From: Bacillus sp. EB01
GTDB lineage: Bacteria; Bacillota; Bacilli; Bacillales; Cytobacillaceae
Assembly: GCF_000613125.1 (NCBI RefSeq)
Contig: NZ_HG964497.1
Span: 1,835,215 to 1,899,214 of the forward strand
DNA: 64,000 nt
Direction of reading: 5' to 3'
How positions within the stretch are numbered: the first letter of the stretch is position 1; the number at the start of each line of letters is the position of its first letter. The notes under the pieces were generated by a model. That model did no database searches. It was given only the letters and a program-made list of their open reading frames with translations, and was not told the origin of the DNA. Below are positions 9,376 through 18,217 of the stretch, in pieces. A program made the translations under genes and the position numbers.

Positions 9376-9403
9376 GCCTCGCCAGATTTGGCGGGGTTTT
9401 TTG
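9376..9403 (+). terminator. Terminator after fni
   Basis: CTCGCC and GGCGGG arms around AGATTT are followed by six T. Confidence 0.85.
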
Positions 9404-9452
9404 TTGCGTAGAATGAGGGGTGTGCTGTTAGGAAGACCTGGTTTTTCAGGGT

Positions 9453-9962
9453 GGAATGGAGTTTGTCCTGTAAAATTGAAAATGTGTCCTGTATCTTTTG
9501 GGAAATGTCCCGTATTTTTCGGGAAATGTCCTGTGTTTCGAAAAATCTGTCCTGCATATTTCAAAATGTGTCCTGAATCCAAGGAGCTGAAAAATGGTAC
9601 TATCTTTTTTAAGGTTGCTCTGTTGGATGTACTCAGTTTATTGGGTTGGAATGGAGTTTGTCTGTAAAATTGAAAATGTGTCCTGTATCTTCTGGGAAAT
9701 GTCCCGCATTTTTCGGGAAATGTCCTGTATTTCGAAAAATCTGTCCTGCATATTTCAAAATGTGTCCTGAATCCAAGGAGCTGAAAAATGGTACTAACTT
9801 TTTTAAGGTTGCTCTGTTGGATGTACTCAGTTTATTGGGTGGAATGGAGTTTGTCCTGTAAAATTGAAAATGTGTCCTGTATCTTTTGGGAAATGTCCCG
9901 TATTTTTCGGGAAATGTCCTGTGTTTCGAAAAATCTGTCCTGCATTTTTCAAAACCTGTCCA
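9453..9962. repeat. Three-copy ~195-bp tandem repeat built from 21-bp units
   Basis: Copies begin at 9453, 9648 and 9841 (periods 195 and 193 bp) and are nearly identical; the third is truncated. Inside each copy the motif TGTCC(T/C)G recurs in exact 21-bp phase; in the first copy it is at 9464, 9485, 9506, 9527, 9548 and 9569. Because 21 bp is seven codons, both strands show long open frames with heptapeptide repeats (for example CPVFFGK on plus and a GHFPK-type repeat on minus). None of these frames has a convincing start region, and copies 2 and 3 shift frame. I therefore read this as repeat DNA, not a gene. Confidence 0.85.
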
Positions 9963-10052
9963 GAACACAAATCTGTTCAGAAAATGTTCTTATTTTCGAA
10001 GAGGAACCAAGCCAATTTAGAAGAATTTCCTCAAAAAGGAGATGATAAGTGA

Positions 10053-11030
10053 ATGAACTTAAAAGCAAGAAGCAAACCTGTTCACCTGCTAAAACTTGAG
10101 GCACTGTATCCTAGGCTGCCGGACCTGCATCCAAGCAAATCCACGATAGAAGCAGACATTGCAAAACGAAGTGCCGGGTATAAAGGAGAGTGAGAGACAG
10201 ACTATTATACTAATCAATTGGATCGCAATAAGTATTTCACTCTTCACGACATCAGGCTTCCACTTGGTGAGTATTTCTTTCAAACTGATTCCCTGATTTT
10301 ATCAAAAAATGTTCACTTCATAGTTGGAGTCAAGAACATTGCCGGTGAAGTAAAATTTGATGGTTTTAATCAGATGATCCGGACTTATAATGACCAAAGT
10401 GAAGGCATGCAAAATCCTCTCTCACAGGCTTTCCTCCATCAACAACAACTCCAAAAATGGCTTCAACCGTATAACGTTCCGCCAATCCCAATTGAGTATG
10501 TTGTTGTGTTTAGCAACCCTAGAACTATCCTCACTATTCAAGGAGGGATTACCCTAGCCCTGAAGAAAATTTGCCACGCACCTAACCTATTGATGAAGCT
10601 CCAAGAACTGGAATACAAGCACCCTCAGCCTAAGGCTACAAGTGAGGAAATCGCAGAAATAGGACATCTGATCCGAAAAAGCCATGTGCCGCTAACTCCG
10701 AACATTCTTGATAACTATAAATTGAAGGAAAAAGATGTACCAACAGGGGTCCTTTGTGTAGAGTGCCGTCATCTGCCAATGGTCAGAAAGTATGGTTACT
10801 GGCAATGCCCTATTTGCAACACCACTTCAAAAGATGCTCATATCGGGGCACTCTACGCATACTTCCTCCTCATAAAACCGTTTATCTCAGTCTCCGAGTT
10901 CGCGGAGTTCGCACACATTCCCTCAATAAAAACAGCCTATAGGCTTTTGTCAGCACTCCAACTCCATACAAGCGGGATTGGAAAATCTACAGTCTACCAT
11001 GCTCCCGATTCCTTATTTAGCAATCAATAA
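10053..11030 (+). pseudogene. NERD-domain protein gene interrupted by in-frame TGA
   Basis: Nuclease-related domain (NERD) protein. From ATG 10053, behind AAAAGGAG, 46 codons read as the conserved NERD N-terminus (Leu-Glu-Ala-Leu, then KRSAGYKGE). Codon 47 is TGA (10191-10193). The same frame then continues without a gap as ETDYY and on to the stop at 11030. The downstream part holds the nuclease-like core (DSLILSKNVHFIVGVKNIAGE) and a CxxC...CxxC zinc-ribbon-like region (CVECRH, CPICN). A single base change, for example from CGA, would explain it. Either the gene is inactivated, or a shortened protein is made from TTG at 10218, which would lack the conserved GE of the domain. It lies directly after the repeat block. 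Confidence 0.8.
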
Positions 11031-11184
11031 CACCTCATTCCGGAACGTTCCAGCTTCTTTTTCACCTGGCCAACAGAAAATCAATAATACTTTAATCCCC
11101 CACGATTCAGGAGTATAATGAACAAGGATGGAATTGTTTCAAAATTCATACTAGACTGGTTCAGGAACAAGGGGGAGCAGACAA

Positions 11185-12738
11185 GTGAACATAGAAAAGT
11201 TTCAAGAAAGCATGTACAAGCTGATTGTGGAAACATCGACGAACTTGCCTAAGGATGTCCGCAGGGCAATTCAGGGTGCGGCCGAAAGAGAGAACGCGGG
11301 TACCCGTTCAGCAATGAGCCTCGCGACAATCACCAACAATATTCATATGGCTGACCAGCAGGTATCACCTATCTGCCAGGATACAGGTCTGCCTACTTTT
11401 AAAATCAAGACGCCGGTTGGCGTGAACCAAATCCAGTTAAAAGCTGCAATCCACGAAGCGCTTGCACTGGCAACTAAGGATGGGAAAATGCGTCCGAATT
11501 CGGTTGATTCCTTAACGGGCAAAAACAGTGGAGACAACCTTGGTGGCGGCACGCCTGTTATTAAGTTTGAACAATGGGAAAAAGATTATATTGATGTCCG
11601 CCTTATCTTAAAGGGTGGCGGTTGTGAAAATAAAAATATCCAGTACAGCCTTCCGTGTGAATTGGAAGGACTTGGCCGCGCTGGCCGCGATCTTGACGGA
11701 ATCCGCAAATGCATCATGCATTCCGTCTATCAGGCACAGGGACAGGGCTGTTCAGCTGGTTTCATTGGAGTCGGCATTGGCGGTGACCGCTCATCAGGTT
11801 ATGACCTTGCGAAGGAACAGCTTTTCCGTTCCAATGACGATGTGAATCCAATTGAAGAGCTTCGCCAGCTTGAAGAATATGTTGTCGAAAATTCAAATAA
11901 ACTTGGAATCGGAACAATGGGCTTTGGCGGCGAAACAACGCTTCTAGGCTGTAAAATTGGCGTCATGAACCGGATTCCTGCGAGCTTCTTTGTTTCTGTC
12001 GCTTATAACTGTTGGGCATTCCGGCGCCTTGGCGTTACTGTTCATCCAGAAACAGGTGAAATCGTCGACTGGATGTACCAGGAAGGCGAAAAAATCGACT
12101 TCAGCAAGGAGCATGAGCTTGCTGCTGCGGAATCAGCAGCAGCTGTTGAAGCACCAAACGTTATCACTCTCCAGGCGCCAATTACAGAAGAGCAGATTCG
12201 CAGCTTGAAGGTTGGCGACGTTGTCCAAATCAACGGAATGATGTATACCGGGCGTGACGCCATTCATAAATACTTATCAGAAAATGACTCTCCTGTTGAT
12301 TTGAACGGGCAGGTTATTTACCACTGCGGTCCGGTCATGCTGAAGGACGCGGAAGGCAACTGGCATGTGAAAGCTGCTGGCCCGACTACCAGCATCCGCG
12401 AGGAACCTTATCAAGGGGACATCATGAAACGCTTTGGCATCCGAGCAGTCATTGGAAAAGGCGGAATGGGCCCGAAAACTCTTGCAGCATTGCAGGAACA
12501 CGGTGGAGTTTACTTGAACGCAATCGGAGGAGCTGCTCAGTATTATGCAGATTGCATCAAGTCTGTTGAGGGTGTTGACCTTATGCAATTCGGTATTCCA
12601 GAAGCAATGTGGCACTTGAAGGTTGAAGGCTTTACAGCGGTAGTCACCATGGATGCTCATGGTAACAGCCTCCACGCTGATGTTGATAAATCTTCTTTAG
12701 AAAAATTGGCACAGTTCAAGGAGCCGGTATTTAAATAA
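11185..12738 (+). CDS. Class I (iron-sulfur) fumarate hydratase
   Basis: Converts fumarate and malate in the TCA cycle using an oxygen-labile [4Fe-4S] cluster. The 517-residue single chain carries both the alpha half (ICQDTG, GGGCENKN, GQGCSAGF, GIGGDRSSGY) and the beta half (GDVVQINGMMYTGRDA, GPTTSIRE, GKGGMGPKT, GGAAQYYA). By comparison with FumA and TtdA, the cluster ligands are probably Cys64, Cys189 and Cys276. Start is GTG at 11185 behind AAGGGGGAGC. It is a single-gene unit. Malate:quinone oxidoreductase, the next TCA step, lies 31 kb away in the window. Confidence 0.92.
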   Translation: MNIEKFQESMYKLIVETSTNLPKDVRRAIQGAAERENAGTRSAMSLATITNNIHMADQQVSPICQDTGLPTFKIKTPVGVNQIQLKAAIHEALALATKDGKMRPNSVDSLTGKNSGDNLGGGTPVIKFEQWEKDYIDVRLILKGGGCENKNIQYSLPCELEGLGRAGRDLDGIRKCIMHSVYQAQGQGCSAGFIGVGIGGDRSSGYDLAKEQLFRSNDDVNPIEELRQLEEYVVENSNKLGIGTMGFGGETTLLGCKIGVMNRIPASFFVSVAYNCWAFRRLGVTVHPETGEIVDWMYQEGEKIDFSKEHELAAAESAAAVEAPNVITLQAPITEEQIRSLKVGDVVQINGMMYTGRDAIHKYLSENDSPVDLNGQVIYHCGPVMLKDAEGNWHVKAAGPTTSIREEPYQGDIMKRFGIRAVIGKGGMGPKTLAALQEHGGVYLNAIGGAAQYYADCIKSVEGVDLMQFGIPEAMWHLKVEGFTAVVTMDAHGNSLHADVDKSSLEKLAQFKEPVFK

Positions 12739-12746
12739 AATGGCAG

Positions 12747-12784
12747 AGATGCGGAATCTTAAGGAATCCGCATCTTTTTCTTTT
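12747..12784 (+). terminator. Terminator after fumarase
   Basis: AGATGCGGA pairs with TCCGCATCT, followed by a T-rich tract. Confidence 0.88.
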
Positions 12785-12823
12785 TGAAAAAAATTGATGA
12801 AATTCCCCGGGAAATGTAACACG

Positions 12824-12850
12824 TGAAACATTTTCATAGGTCATTTCGAC
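12824..12850 (+). promoter_or_regulatory. Candidate ECF-sigma promoter upstream of pdaA
   Basis: TGAAAC at 12824-12829 and CGAC at 12847-12850 are 17 bp apart, resembling the TGAAAC/CGWC boxes of Bacillus ECF sigma factors. It lies about 100 bp before pdaA. A sigma-G promoter, expected for pdaA, was not clearly visible. Confidence 0.4.
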
Positions 12851-12952
12851 ATAAACTTTACAGGAATTACAGGTAAGAGCATATATTGCCATCACTACAA
12901 ACGAGGATGAATTCAAACACTAAGAAAAATTGGGTTTGGAGGAATCCGTATT

Positions 12953-13738
12953 ATGAAAAAATTGTACATGCTTTTAATTGCTATCTGCCTCCTGCTTGCC
13001 TTGATACCGGGAATGGCCTTTGGGGAAACCTCTAGTGCATCTTTCGGCTGGGGTTTTAAGCGGGGTAAAAATGAAATTCCGGCAGATGCCGGTTGGCAAT
13101 ATGAAACCATCCTCGAAAAGAACGGAGCTTTTTACAAAGGCAGCCCCGAAAAAAAGGTTATTTACCTGACCTTCGACAATGGCTATGAAAACGGCTATAC
13201 TACCCAGGTTCTTGATGTTTTGAAAAAGCATAAAGTTCCTGCGGCATTTTTTGTAACTGGCCATTATATTGACAGCGCACCGGAATGGATAGAAAGAATG
13301 GTTAAAGAAGGGCATATTGTCGGCAATCACTCATGGGGACACCCGGACTTCACAAAAATTCCGGATGCTCAAATTAAAGAGGAGCTTGAGAAAGTTCGTG
13401 CAGCATATGAAGAACTGACTGGAAAAAAGAAGATGAAATACGTTCGCCCGCCGCGCGGAACATTTAGTGACAGGTCGATTGCTGCTAGCAAGGAAGCTGG
13501 CTATACACATGTGTTCTGGTCACTCGCATACGTTGATTGGAACGTTAATCAGCAGCGGGGTGCGCAATATGCATACGATAACATCATGAGGCAAATTCAT
13601 CCTGGTGCGGTCATCCTGCTACATTCAGTATCGAAGGATAATGCAGACGCGCTCGAGAAAGTAATTGTGGACTTGAAAGCCAAGGGTTATTCGTTTGAAA
13701 GTCTTGAACACTTGGCGAAAGATAAGGCAAAGAAGTAA
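12953..13738 (+). CDS. pdaA: Delta-lactam-biosynthetic de-N-acetylase PdaA
   Basis: Exported peptidoglycan N-acetylmuramic acid deacetylase needed to make muramic delta-lactam in the spore cortex and so for germination. The 261-residue product has a signal peptide (residues 1-24) and a NodB/CE4 domain. The first motif is the PdaA-specific TFDNG rather than TFDDG, followed by HSWGHPD (metal ligands), RPPRGTF, and a late HSV motif. ATG follows GGAGG. Length and motifs match B. subtilis PdaA. It is a single-gene unit with a strong terminator, and it is evidence that the host sporulates. Confidence 0.93.
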   Translation: MKKLYMLLIAICLLLALIPGMAFGETSSASFGWGFKRGKNEIPADAGWQYETILEKNGAFYKGSPEKKVIYLTFDNGYENGYTTQVLDVLKKHKVPAAFFVTGHYIDSAPEWIERMVKEGHIVGNHSWGHPDFTKIPDAQIKEELEKVRAAYEELTGKKKMKYVRPPRGTFSDRSIAASKEAGYTHVFWSLAYVDWNVNQQRGAQYAYDNIMRQIHPGAVILLHSVSKDNADALEKVIVDLKAKGYSFESLEHLAKDKAKK

Positions 13739-13740
13739 CA

Positions 13741-13779
13741 AAAAAGCCGGGTTCCATGTGTGCTGGAATCCGGCTTTTC
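13741..13779 (+). terminator. Bidirectional terminator between pdaA and the LysE gene
   Basis: AAAAGCCGGGTTCCA pairs with TGGAATCCGGCTTTT around a short loop. It sits between convergent genes and can serve both. Confidence 0.9.
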
Positions 13780-13800
13780 CTATGGGTTAAAGAGGAAAAG

Positions 13801-14397
13801 CTAATTTAAAAACGAGGCAATACCAAGGATGATAATCAGCAAACCAGCAATCTTATTGACTAATCCTAGATGCGGGGTAATGCTCTTTCGAAACAGACTT
13901 ACCATTATACTTAAAAATACCCACCAGGCAGCTGTTCCAATTGCCACTCCTGTTATCAATGAAAGGGCAATACCTTGAGAGCCTGTGCTTTCCTCAATCC
14001 CAAGTCCGGCAAACATTGCAGTGAAATTTAGGATCGTGACAGGGTTTGTGATCATCAGCAGAAATGTCGAAGCATACATACTCTTAAGGGTTTCTCCTGG
14101 GAGGTTAGCTGCTTGTCCAGCCGGCTTTTTAAAAAAGGTCTTCATACCAAGATAGAGCAGGAAGGCCGTTCCGACTAAACGCAGCACTGCCTGCTGATCA
14201 AGCAAAAATGCCGAGACGGCAGATATGCCAAGCGCGGCGATGCTAGCATATACCATATTTGCAGTAACCGCACCCAACCCTGTGCTTATTCCCGCCGCTT
14301 TTCCCTTTGCCAGAGTGCGCTGTATGCAGAGCAAGCCAATTGGGCCAACTGGTGCCGAAACTGAAAAACCAAGCAAAATGCTCTTTAGAAGCAACAT
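13801..14397 (-). CDS. LysE family exporter
   Basis: A 198-residue, six-helix inner-membrane exporter of the LysE/RhtB superfamily, which effluxes amino acids or their derivatives. The N-terminal signature GFSVSAPVGPIGLLCIQRTL is diagnostic; a conserved NPVTILNF motif sits near residue 117. ATG at 14397 has GAAAGGA upstream. The substrate cannot be read from the sequence. A second, distant family member is at the right end of the window. Confidence 0.88.
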   Translation of the reverse strand: MLLLKSILLGFSVSAPVGPIGLLCIQRTLAKGKAAGISTGLGAVTANMVYASIAALGISAVSAFLLDQQAVLRLVGTAFLLYLGMKTFFKKPAGQAANLPGETLKSMYASTFLLMITNPVTILNFTAMFAGLGIEESTGSQGIALSLITGVAIGTAAWWVFLSIMVSLFRKSITPHLGLVNKIAGLLIIILGIASFLN

Positions 14398-14602
14398 ACA
14401 AAAAATCCTTTCAAATTAACCTACTGATAACATTAACAAAATCTGTATTCTTAAAGCAATTTCCGTGACGAATTCCATCCAACGTCGCAAATAGTCCAAC
14501 TTTTAAAAAGATATACTGGTTAATTCAGTGGGGTCAATATTATGATTAAATTAGTAGAACGAATAAGGAAGTTCAGTCTTTTTTTAGAAAAGGAGTGCTT
14601 TT

Positions 14603-15184
14603 ATGCGGACATTCGGACAACTGGTTGGCTCCATCGAGACGATACCGAGAAAGCAGTCGACATTACTAATCGGTGTTGATGGCTGCGGCGGTGCTGGAAA
14701 AAGCTCACTTGCCAATAAGTTAAAAGAATTAAAACCTAACGTTACAGTCGTTCATATGGATGACTTTTATTTGCCGTCTTCGCAAATCATCAAGTTACCC
14801 CCAAAAGCAAAGCCGATTGGTGCTGATGTTGATTGGGGTAGGGTTCTAAAGCAGGTACTCGAACCACTATCCAAAAACCAGGAGGGGAACTATCAGCGAT
14901 ATGATTGGGAGAAAGATACCCTTGCAGAGTGGCATGCAGTTCCGATAGGAGGAATTGTCATTGTTGAAGGAGTTTATTCCACCCGGAGAGAACTGGCTAG
15001 CTTTTATGATTACACTATTTGGGTTGACAGTCCAAGAAAAATCCGTCTTGAGCGCGGCCTTGAACGGGATGGGGAAGCTGCCAGGGACAGATGGGTTAAC
15101 GACTGGATGGTTGCAGAGGATATATATGTTGAAGAGCATACCCCATCGGAAAGAGCCGACCTGGTAATCTTAGGAATAAGTTAG
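14603..15184 (+). CDS. Uridine-kinase-like P-loop kinase
   Basis: A 193-residue P-loop NTPase. Walker A is GCGGAGKSS (residues 28-36). MDDFYLP follows as in the uridine kinase/phosphoribulokinase group, and VIVEGVYS is the Walker B region. ERGLERDGEAARDRW is a lid-like Arg-rich helix. These features point to phosphorylation of a small hydroxyl substrate such as a nucleoside, but the substrate is not determined. ATG follows AAAGGAG. Confidence 0.75.
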   Translation: MRTFGQLVGSIETIPRKQSTLLIGVDGCGGAGKSSLANKLKELKPNVTVVHMDDFYLPSSQIIKLPPKAKPIGADVDWGRVLKQVLEPLSKNQEGNYQRYDWEKDTLAEWHAVPIGGIVIVEGVYSTRRELASFYDYTIWVDSPRKIRLERGLERDGEAARDRWVNDWMVAEDIYVEEHTPSERADLVILGIS

Positions 15185-15189
15185 GAAAA

Positions 15190-15215
15190 GCTAGGGGGCC
15201 TTATGGCCACCTAGC
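15190..15215 (-). terminator. Hairpin between convergent genes
   Basis: GCTAGG-GGCC pairs with GGCC-CCTAGC. The short T run is on the minus-strand 3' side, so it probably terminates the Nudix transcript. Confidence 0.65.
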
Positions 15216-15223
15216 AATTCTGT

Positions 15224-15700
15224 TTACTTTATGTATATTGGTAAGGTATGTTCCTCGATTAATTCAAGATTTTTCTTGTCCTTAGAATAAGCAAGGATAT
15301 GCTTTTTCATATTAGGATATAGAACAATATCCCCTAATTCCGAAAGTTTGACCCATTTAACTGCCGTTTGATTTGGATCGGGATGGGCGGGCATCATCGC
15401 AATTGAGCCTTCTTGGATTCTGCATTCGAACACCAATCCCAAAGAGTGCACCTCTCCGTATCTATTCCTATTAAGATGTGGGACATATTCATACACAAAT
15501 GCCATTGGGCCAACCTCCACATCAACTGAAGCTTCTTCCTTCGCTTCCCGCCGGACCGCTTCGATTACTGATTCACCGGGTTCGACTCCGCCAGCCGGAA
15601 GATTGTAATGAATCCCCTTTTCATCATTAAATTCAACTAAAAGGATAGACTCATTTTCTAAAATCAATGCTCCTGCTCTGACGCGAATGTGATAGGTCAT
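15224..15700 (-). CDS. Nudix hydrolase
   Basis: A 158-residue protein that hydrolyses nucleoside-diphosphate-linked compounds. The Nudix box is clear (GGVEPGESVIEAVRREAKEE, residues about 37-56), with Ser in place of the usual Gly just after it. The N-terminal strand (RVRAGALILENESILLV) is also typical. ATG at 15700 is followed upstream on the same strand, 17 bp away, by the small membrane protein gene, so the two form an operon. Confidence 0.85.
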   Translation of the reverse strand: MTYHIRVRAGALILENESILLVEFNDEKGIHYNLPAGGVEPGESVIEAVRREAKEEASVDVEVGPMAFVYEYVPHLNRNRYGEVHSLGLVFECRIQEGSIAMMPAHPDPNQTAVKWVKLSELGDIVLYPNMKKHILAYSKDKKNLELIEEHTLPIYIK

Positions 15701-15717
15701 TCCATAATCCTCTCCCC

Positions 15718-15927
15718 TTAGCTGATTAAGTCAAATACCTTCTGATACCCAAAAGGCAGAAGGGACGAGACCGCCACCCCAATTATGAATGAAAGTAGCC
15801 CGGCAGTAACATACCTCCGCAGCGAAATTTCCTTCCTGCCATATGCGATACCCAATACCTTTACAATTGAATACGCCGTATAATAAACGATAAACGCTGA
15901 AAATATGCTGGCAACTATGACAGGCAT
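15718..15927 (-). CDS. Small two-helix membrane protein
   Basis: 69 residues with hydrophobic segments at about 4-24 and 42-62 separated by a basic loop (GRKEISLRRY). ATG at 15927 has GGAGG at good spacing, which makes it a real gene. It is the first gene of a two-gene unit with the Nudix hydrolase. I do not recognise the family. Confidence 0.6.
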   Translation of the reverse strand: MPVIVASIFSAFIVYYTAYSIVKVLGIAYGRKEISLRRYVTAGLLSFIIGVAVSSLLPFGYQKVFDLIS

Positions 15928-16130
15928 TCTCAGACCTCCGATTTCAATTTAATGCTGTAAAGCCTCATCGGCATTGTGCTCGAAAATTCATTTTCAAAAT
16001 ATACTATAAGTTTATAGTACAAACGTGTTGCTAGTCACCTTGGAATTCTTCTAGACTGCAAATTTGTGCATGAAATGTCGGGAGAACCATTCTGATATTT
16101 GTTATTCTGAATTTGAAAGGAGGAGTGTTC

Positions 16131-17009
16131 TTGGATTCTTTAAAAAGGCTGAATGAAGCCCTTGCATATATTGAAGCCAATTTGTCCAATGAGATTGACT
16201 TAAAGAAGATTGCCAGAATCGCGCTTTGCTCGGAGTACCATTTCCAACGGGTATTTTCTTTTCTGGCAGGAGTGCCGCTCGCCGAGTATATCCGGCGTCG
16301 CAGGCTCAGCTTAGCTGCTTCGGAGATCACTACAGGTGACGATAGGATTATTGATATTGCTAACAAGTATGGATATAAATCACCAGATTCTTTTACAAGA
16401 GCCTTCCAGGCATTGCATGGTATCACTCCATCAGAGGTGCGAAATGGGAGCGGACCGCTTAAAGCCTATCCGCGAATGTTCTTTCAATTAACCGTTCAGG
16501 GAGGAAGCGAAATGAATTATAGGATTGTTAAAAAAGACCCGTTTAAGATTGCCGGTCTGACTAAAAGAGTCCCGATTATTTTCGAGGGGGTAAATCCGGA
16601 AATCGCATCTATGTGGGCCAGTCTTACACCAGAGCTGATCACCGAGCTAAAAAGTCTTTCCAATACAGAGCCAACAGGCATGATTAGTGCGTCGGTAAAT
16701 TTTTCTGAGGGGCGCTTTGAGGAAAAAGGAGAGCTTGACCACTATATTGGTGTTGCGACTACCGAAACCGTCCCAGGGCAGCTTGCCCAGCTTGATGTTC
16801 CGGCAATGACATGGGCCGTTTTTGAAGCAGTGGGGCCTTTTCCTGAAACGTTGCAGACTGTGTGGGGAAAAATTTATTCCGAATGGCTTCCGTCCTCGAA
16901 CTATGAGCTTATTGAAGGTCCTGAAATCCTCTGGAACGAAAGTAAGGATACAAGTTCGCCGAGGTATAGGAGTGAAATTTGGATCCCAGTTGCACCAAAG
17001 AAACAATAA
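16131..17009 (+). CDS. AraC-family regulator with GyrI-like effector domain
   Basis: A 292-residue transcription factor. Residues 1-105 hold two helix-turn-helix motifs of the AraC family ([20 protein letters not shown] and [20 protein letters not shown], ending in the GITPSEVR signature). Residues 125-290 form a GyrI-like/AraC effector-binding domain, as in the Rob and SbmC group that sense small ligands. The frame is open from 16113, but TTG at 16131 sits correctly behind AAAGGAGG. It is a single gene with its own terminator; the target genes are unknown. Confidence 0.85.
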   Translation: MDSLKRLNEALAYIEANLSNEIDLKKIARIALCSEYHFQRVFSFLAGVPLAEYIRRRRLSLAASEITTGDDRIIDIANKYGYKSPDSFTRAFQALHGITPSEVRNGSGPLKAYPRMFFQLTVQGGSEMNYRIVKKDPFKIAGLTKRVPIIFEGVNPEIASMWASLTPELITELKSLSNTEPTGMISASVNFSEGRFEEKGELDHYIGVATTETVPGQLAQLDVPAMTWAVFEAVGPFPETLQTVWGKIYSEWLPSSNYELIEGPEILWNESKDTSSPRYRSEIWIPVAPKKQ

Positions 17010-17013
17010 CCCT

Positions 17014-17042
17014 TTGCCCTGAATCTTCAGGGCAATTTTTTA
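17014..17042 (+). terminator. Terminator after the AraC-family gene
   Basis: TTGCCCTGA pairs with TCAGGGCAA, followed by six T. Confidence 0.9.
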
Positions 17043-17296
17043 TTGCTTACATTATCCCGCATTAACATGCAGCCCACCCTGTTGCCCAAAGAAGAACCCA
17101 ACTCAGGGTTCTAAGATTACCGAAAATATAGGTGGGGATTAACAGTATGAAAAGCCCAATTGCTTGTGGTTCAACTTTAAAAATATTGATCAGCCTTAGT
17201 GGGGTGAGAAGTAACGCTATAGATTGCACCATCACTTTATGCCATCACAGGAAAACATGCTATAATACGGGAAACTAACCTAAAGGGGAAACCAGT

Positions 17297-18160
17297 GTGT
17301 GGCAGGAAACGATTGTAATAGAAGGCCCTTATAATTTTGACAGAGTCCTCGACCGGCTTTCAATGGACCCACTCAATGCGCTTGACCTTGAAAAAAGGAC
17401 AATCAAGGTACCGATAAAATTGGACAGCGAAGCTTTTACCGCAAAAGTAACAGCAACTGGAACGACCGAGGAGCCAAGCTTCTTAATTGAAGCAGAATAC
17501 GGAGACAAAGAACGGATTATCAAGCGGCTTGGCGAGGTGTTCCAGTGGGAGGTCCCTTTAAAGGATATTCACGAGCATTTTGGAAAAACTGATCTCACTA
17601 TCATTTTTGAAGAACATGTCGGTACACCACTGATTCTTGACTTCGACCCGTTTGGCTGCCTGCTGAAATGCATTATCCATCAGCAGCTTAATATGGCGTT
17701 TGCGATTAAGCTTACGGAAAGGTTTGTGAAAAAGTACGGTTTTGAAAAAGATGGAGCCTGGTTCTATCCGGACCCTGAAACGGTTGCTGCATTGACAGTC
17801 GAGGAACTACGCGAGCTGCAGTTTAGCGGCCGGAAAGCAGAATACGTAATTGATATTGCCAAAGCCGTAACTGAAGGCGGGCTGGATTTGGAAGAACTCA
17901 AGCACGAGGATGAACAGGCCATTTTTGACAGGCTGATTAAAATCCGGGGCATTGGCGCATGGACCATCCAGAACTTCCTTTTGTTCGGGCTCGGCCGGCA
18001 GAACCTGTTCCCAATGGCCGACATCGGAATCCAAAACGCCTTGAAAAAACTGTACAACCTGGAAAAGAAACCAACCATTGAAGAAATGGAAAAATACAAA
18101 ACAGGCTGGGAACCCTACCTCAGCTACGCCTCCCTATATCTTTGGAGAAGCATTGAATAA
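17297..18160 (+). CDS. AlkA-type DNA-3-methyladenine glycosylase (YfjP-like)
   Basis: Base-excision repair enzyme that removes alkylated purines. The 287-residue protein has the two-part AlkA architecture. The helix-hairpin-helix (IRGIGAWTIQ) lies near residues 219-228, and Asp242 in MADIGI is the expected catalytic aspartate. IIHQQLNMAFA near residue 127 is the conserved HQQ segment. The GTG start is preceded by AAAGGGG. It is adjacent to an RlmCD-type methyltransferase, as with yfjP-yfjO in B. subtilis. Confidence 0.85.
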   Translation: MWQETIVIEGPYNFDRVLDRLSMDPLNALDLEKRTIKVPIKLDSEAFTAKVTATGTTEEPSFLIEAEYGDKERIIKRLGEVFQWEVPLKDIHEHFGKTDLTIIFEEHVGTPLILDFDPFGCLLKCIIHQQLNMAFAIKLTERFVKKYGFEKDGAWFYPDPETVAALTVEELRELQFSGRKAEYVIDIAKAVTEGGLDLEELKHEDEQAIFDRLIKIRGIGAWTIQNFLLFGLGRQNLFPMADIGIQNALKKLYNLEKKPTIEEMEKYKTGWEPYLSYASLYLWRSIE

Positions 18161-18217
18161 TAACGGCAGAGCGGGGATTCTTGTCTGCCAAATAGTAGAA
18201 CGAAAAGAGTGAGCATC

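Noticed and set aside
9037..9968. Long overlapping frames on both strands across the 21-bp repeats (up to 181 codons)
   Set aside because: They arise because the 21-bp phase keeps frames open. They lack good ribosome binding sites, run into fni or the flanks, and shift frame between repeat copies.
18163..18190. Terminator between the DNA glycosylase and rlmD genes
   Set aside because: GGCAGA/TCTGCC can pair, but there is no T run; the two genes are probably co-transcribed.
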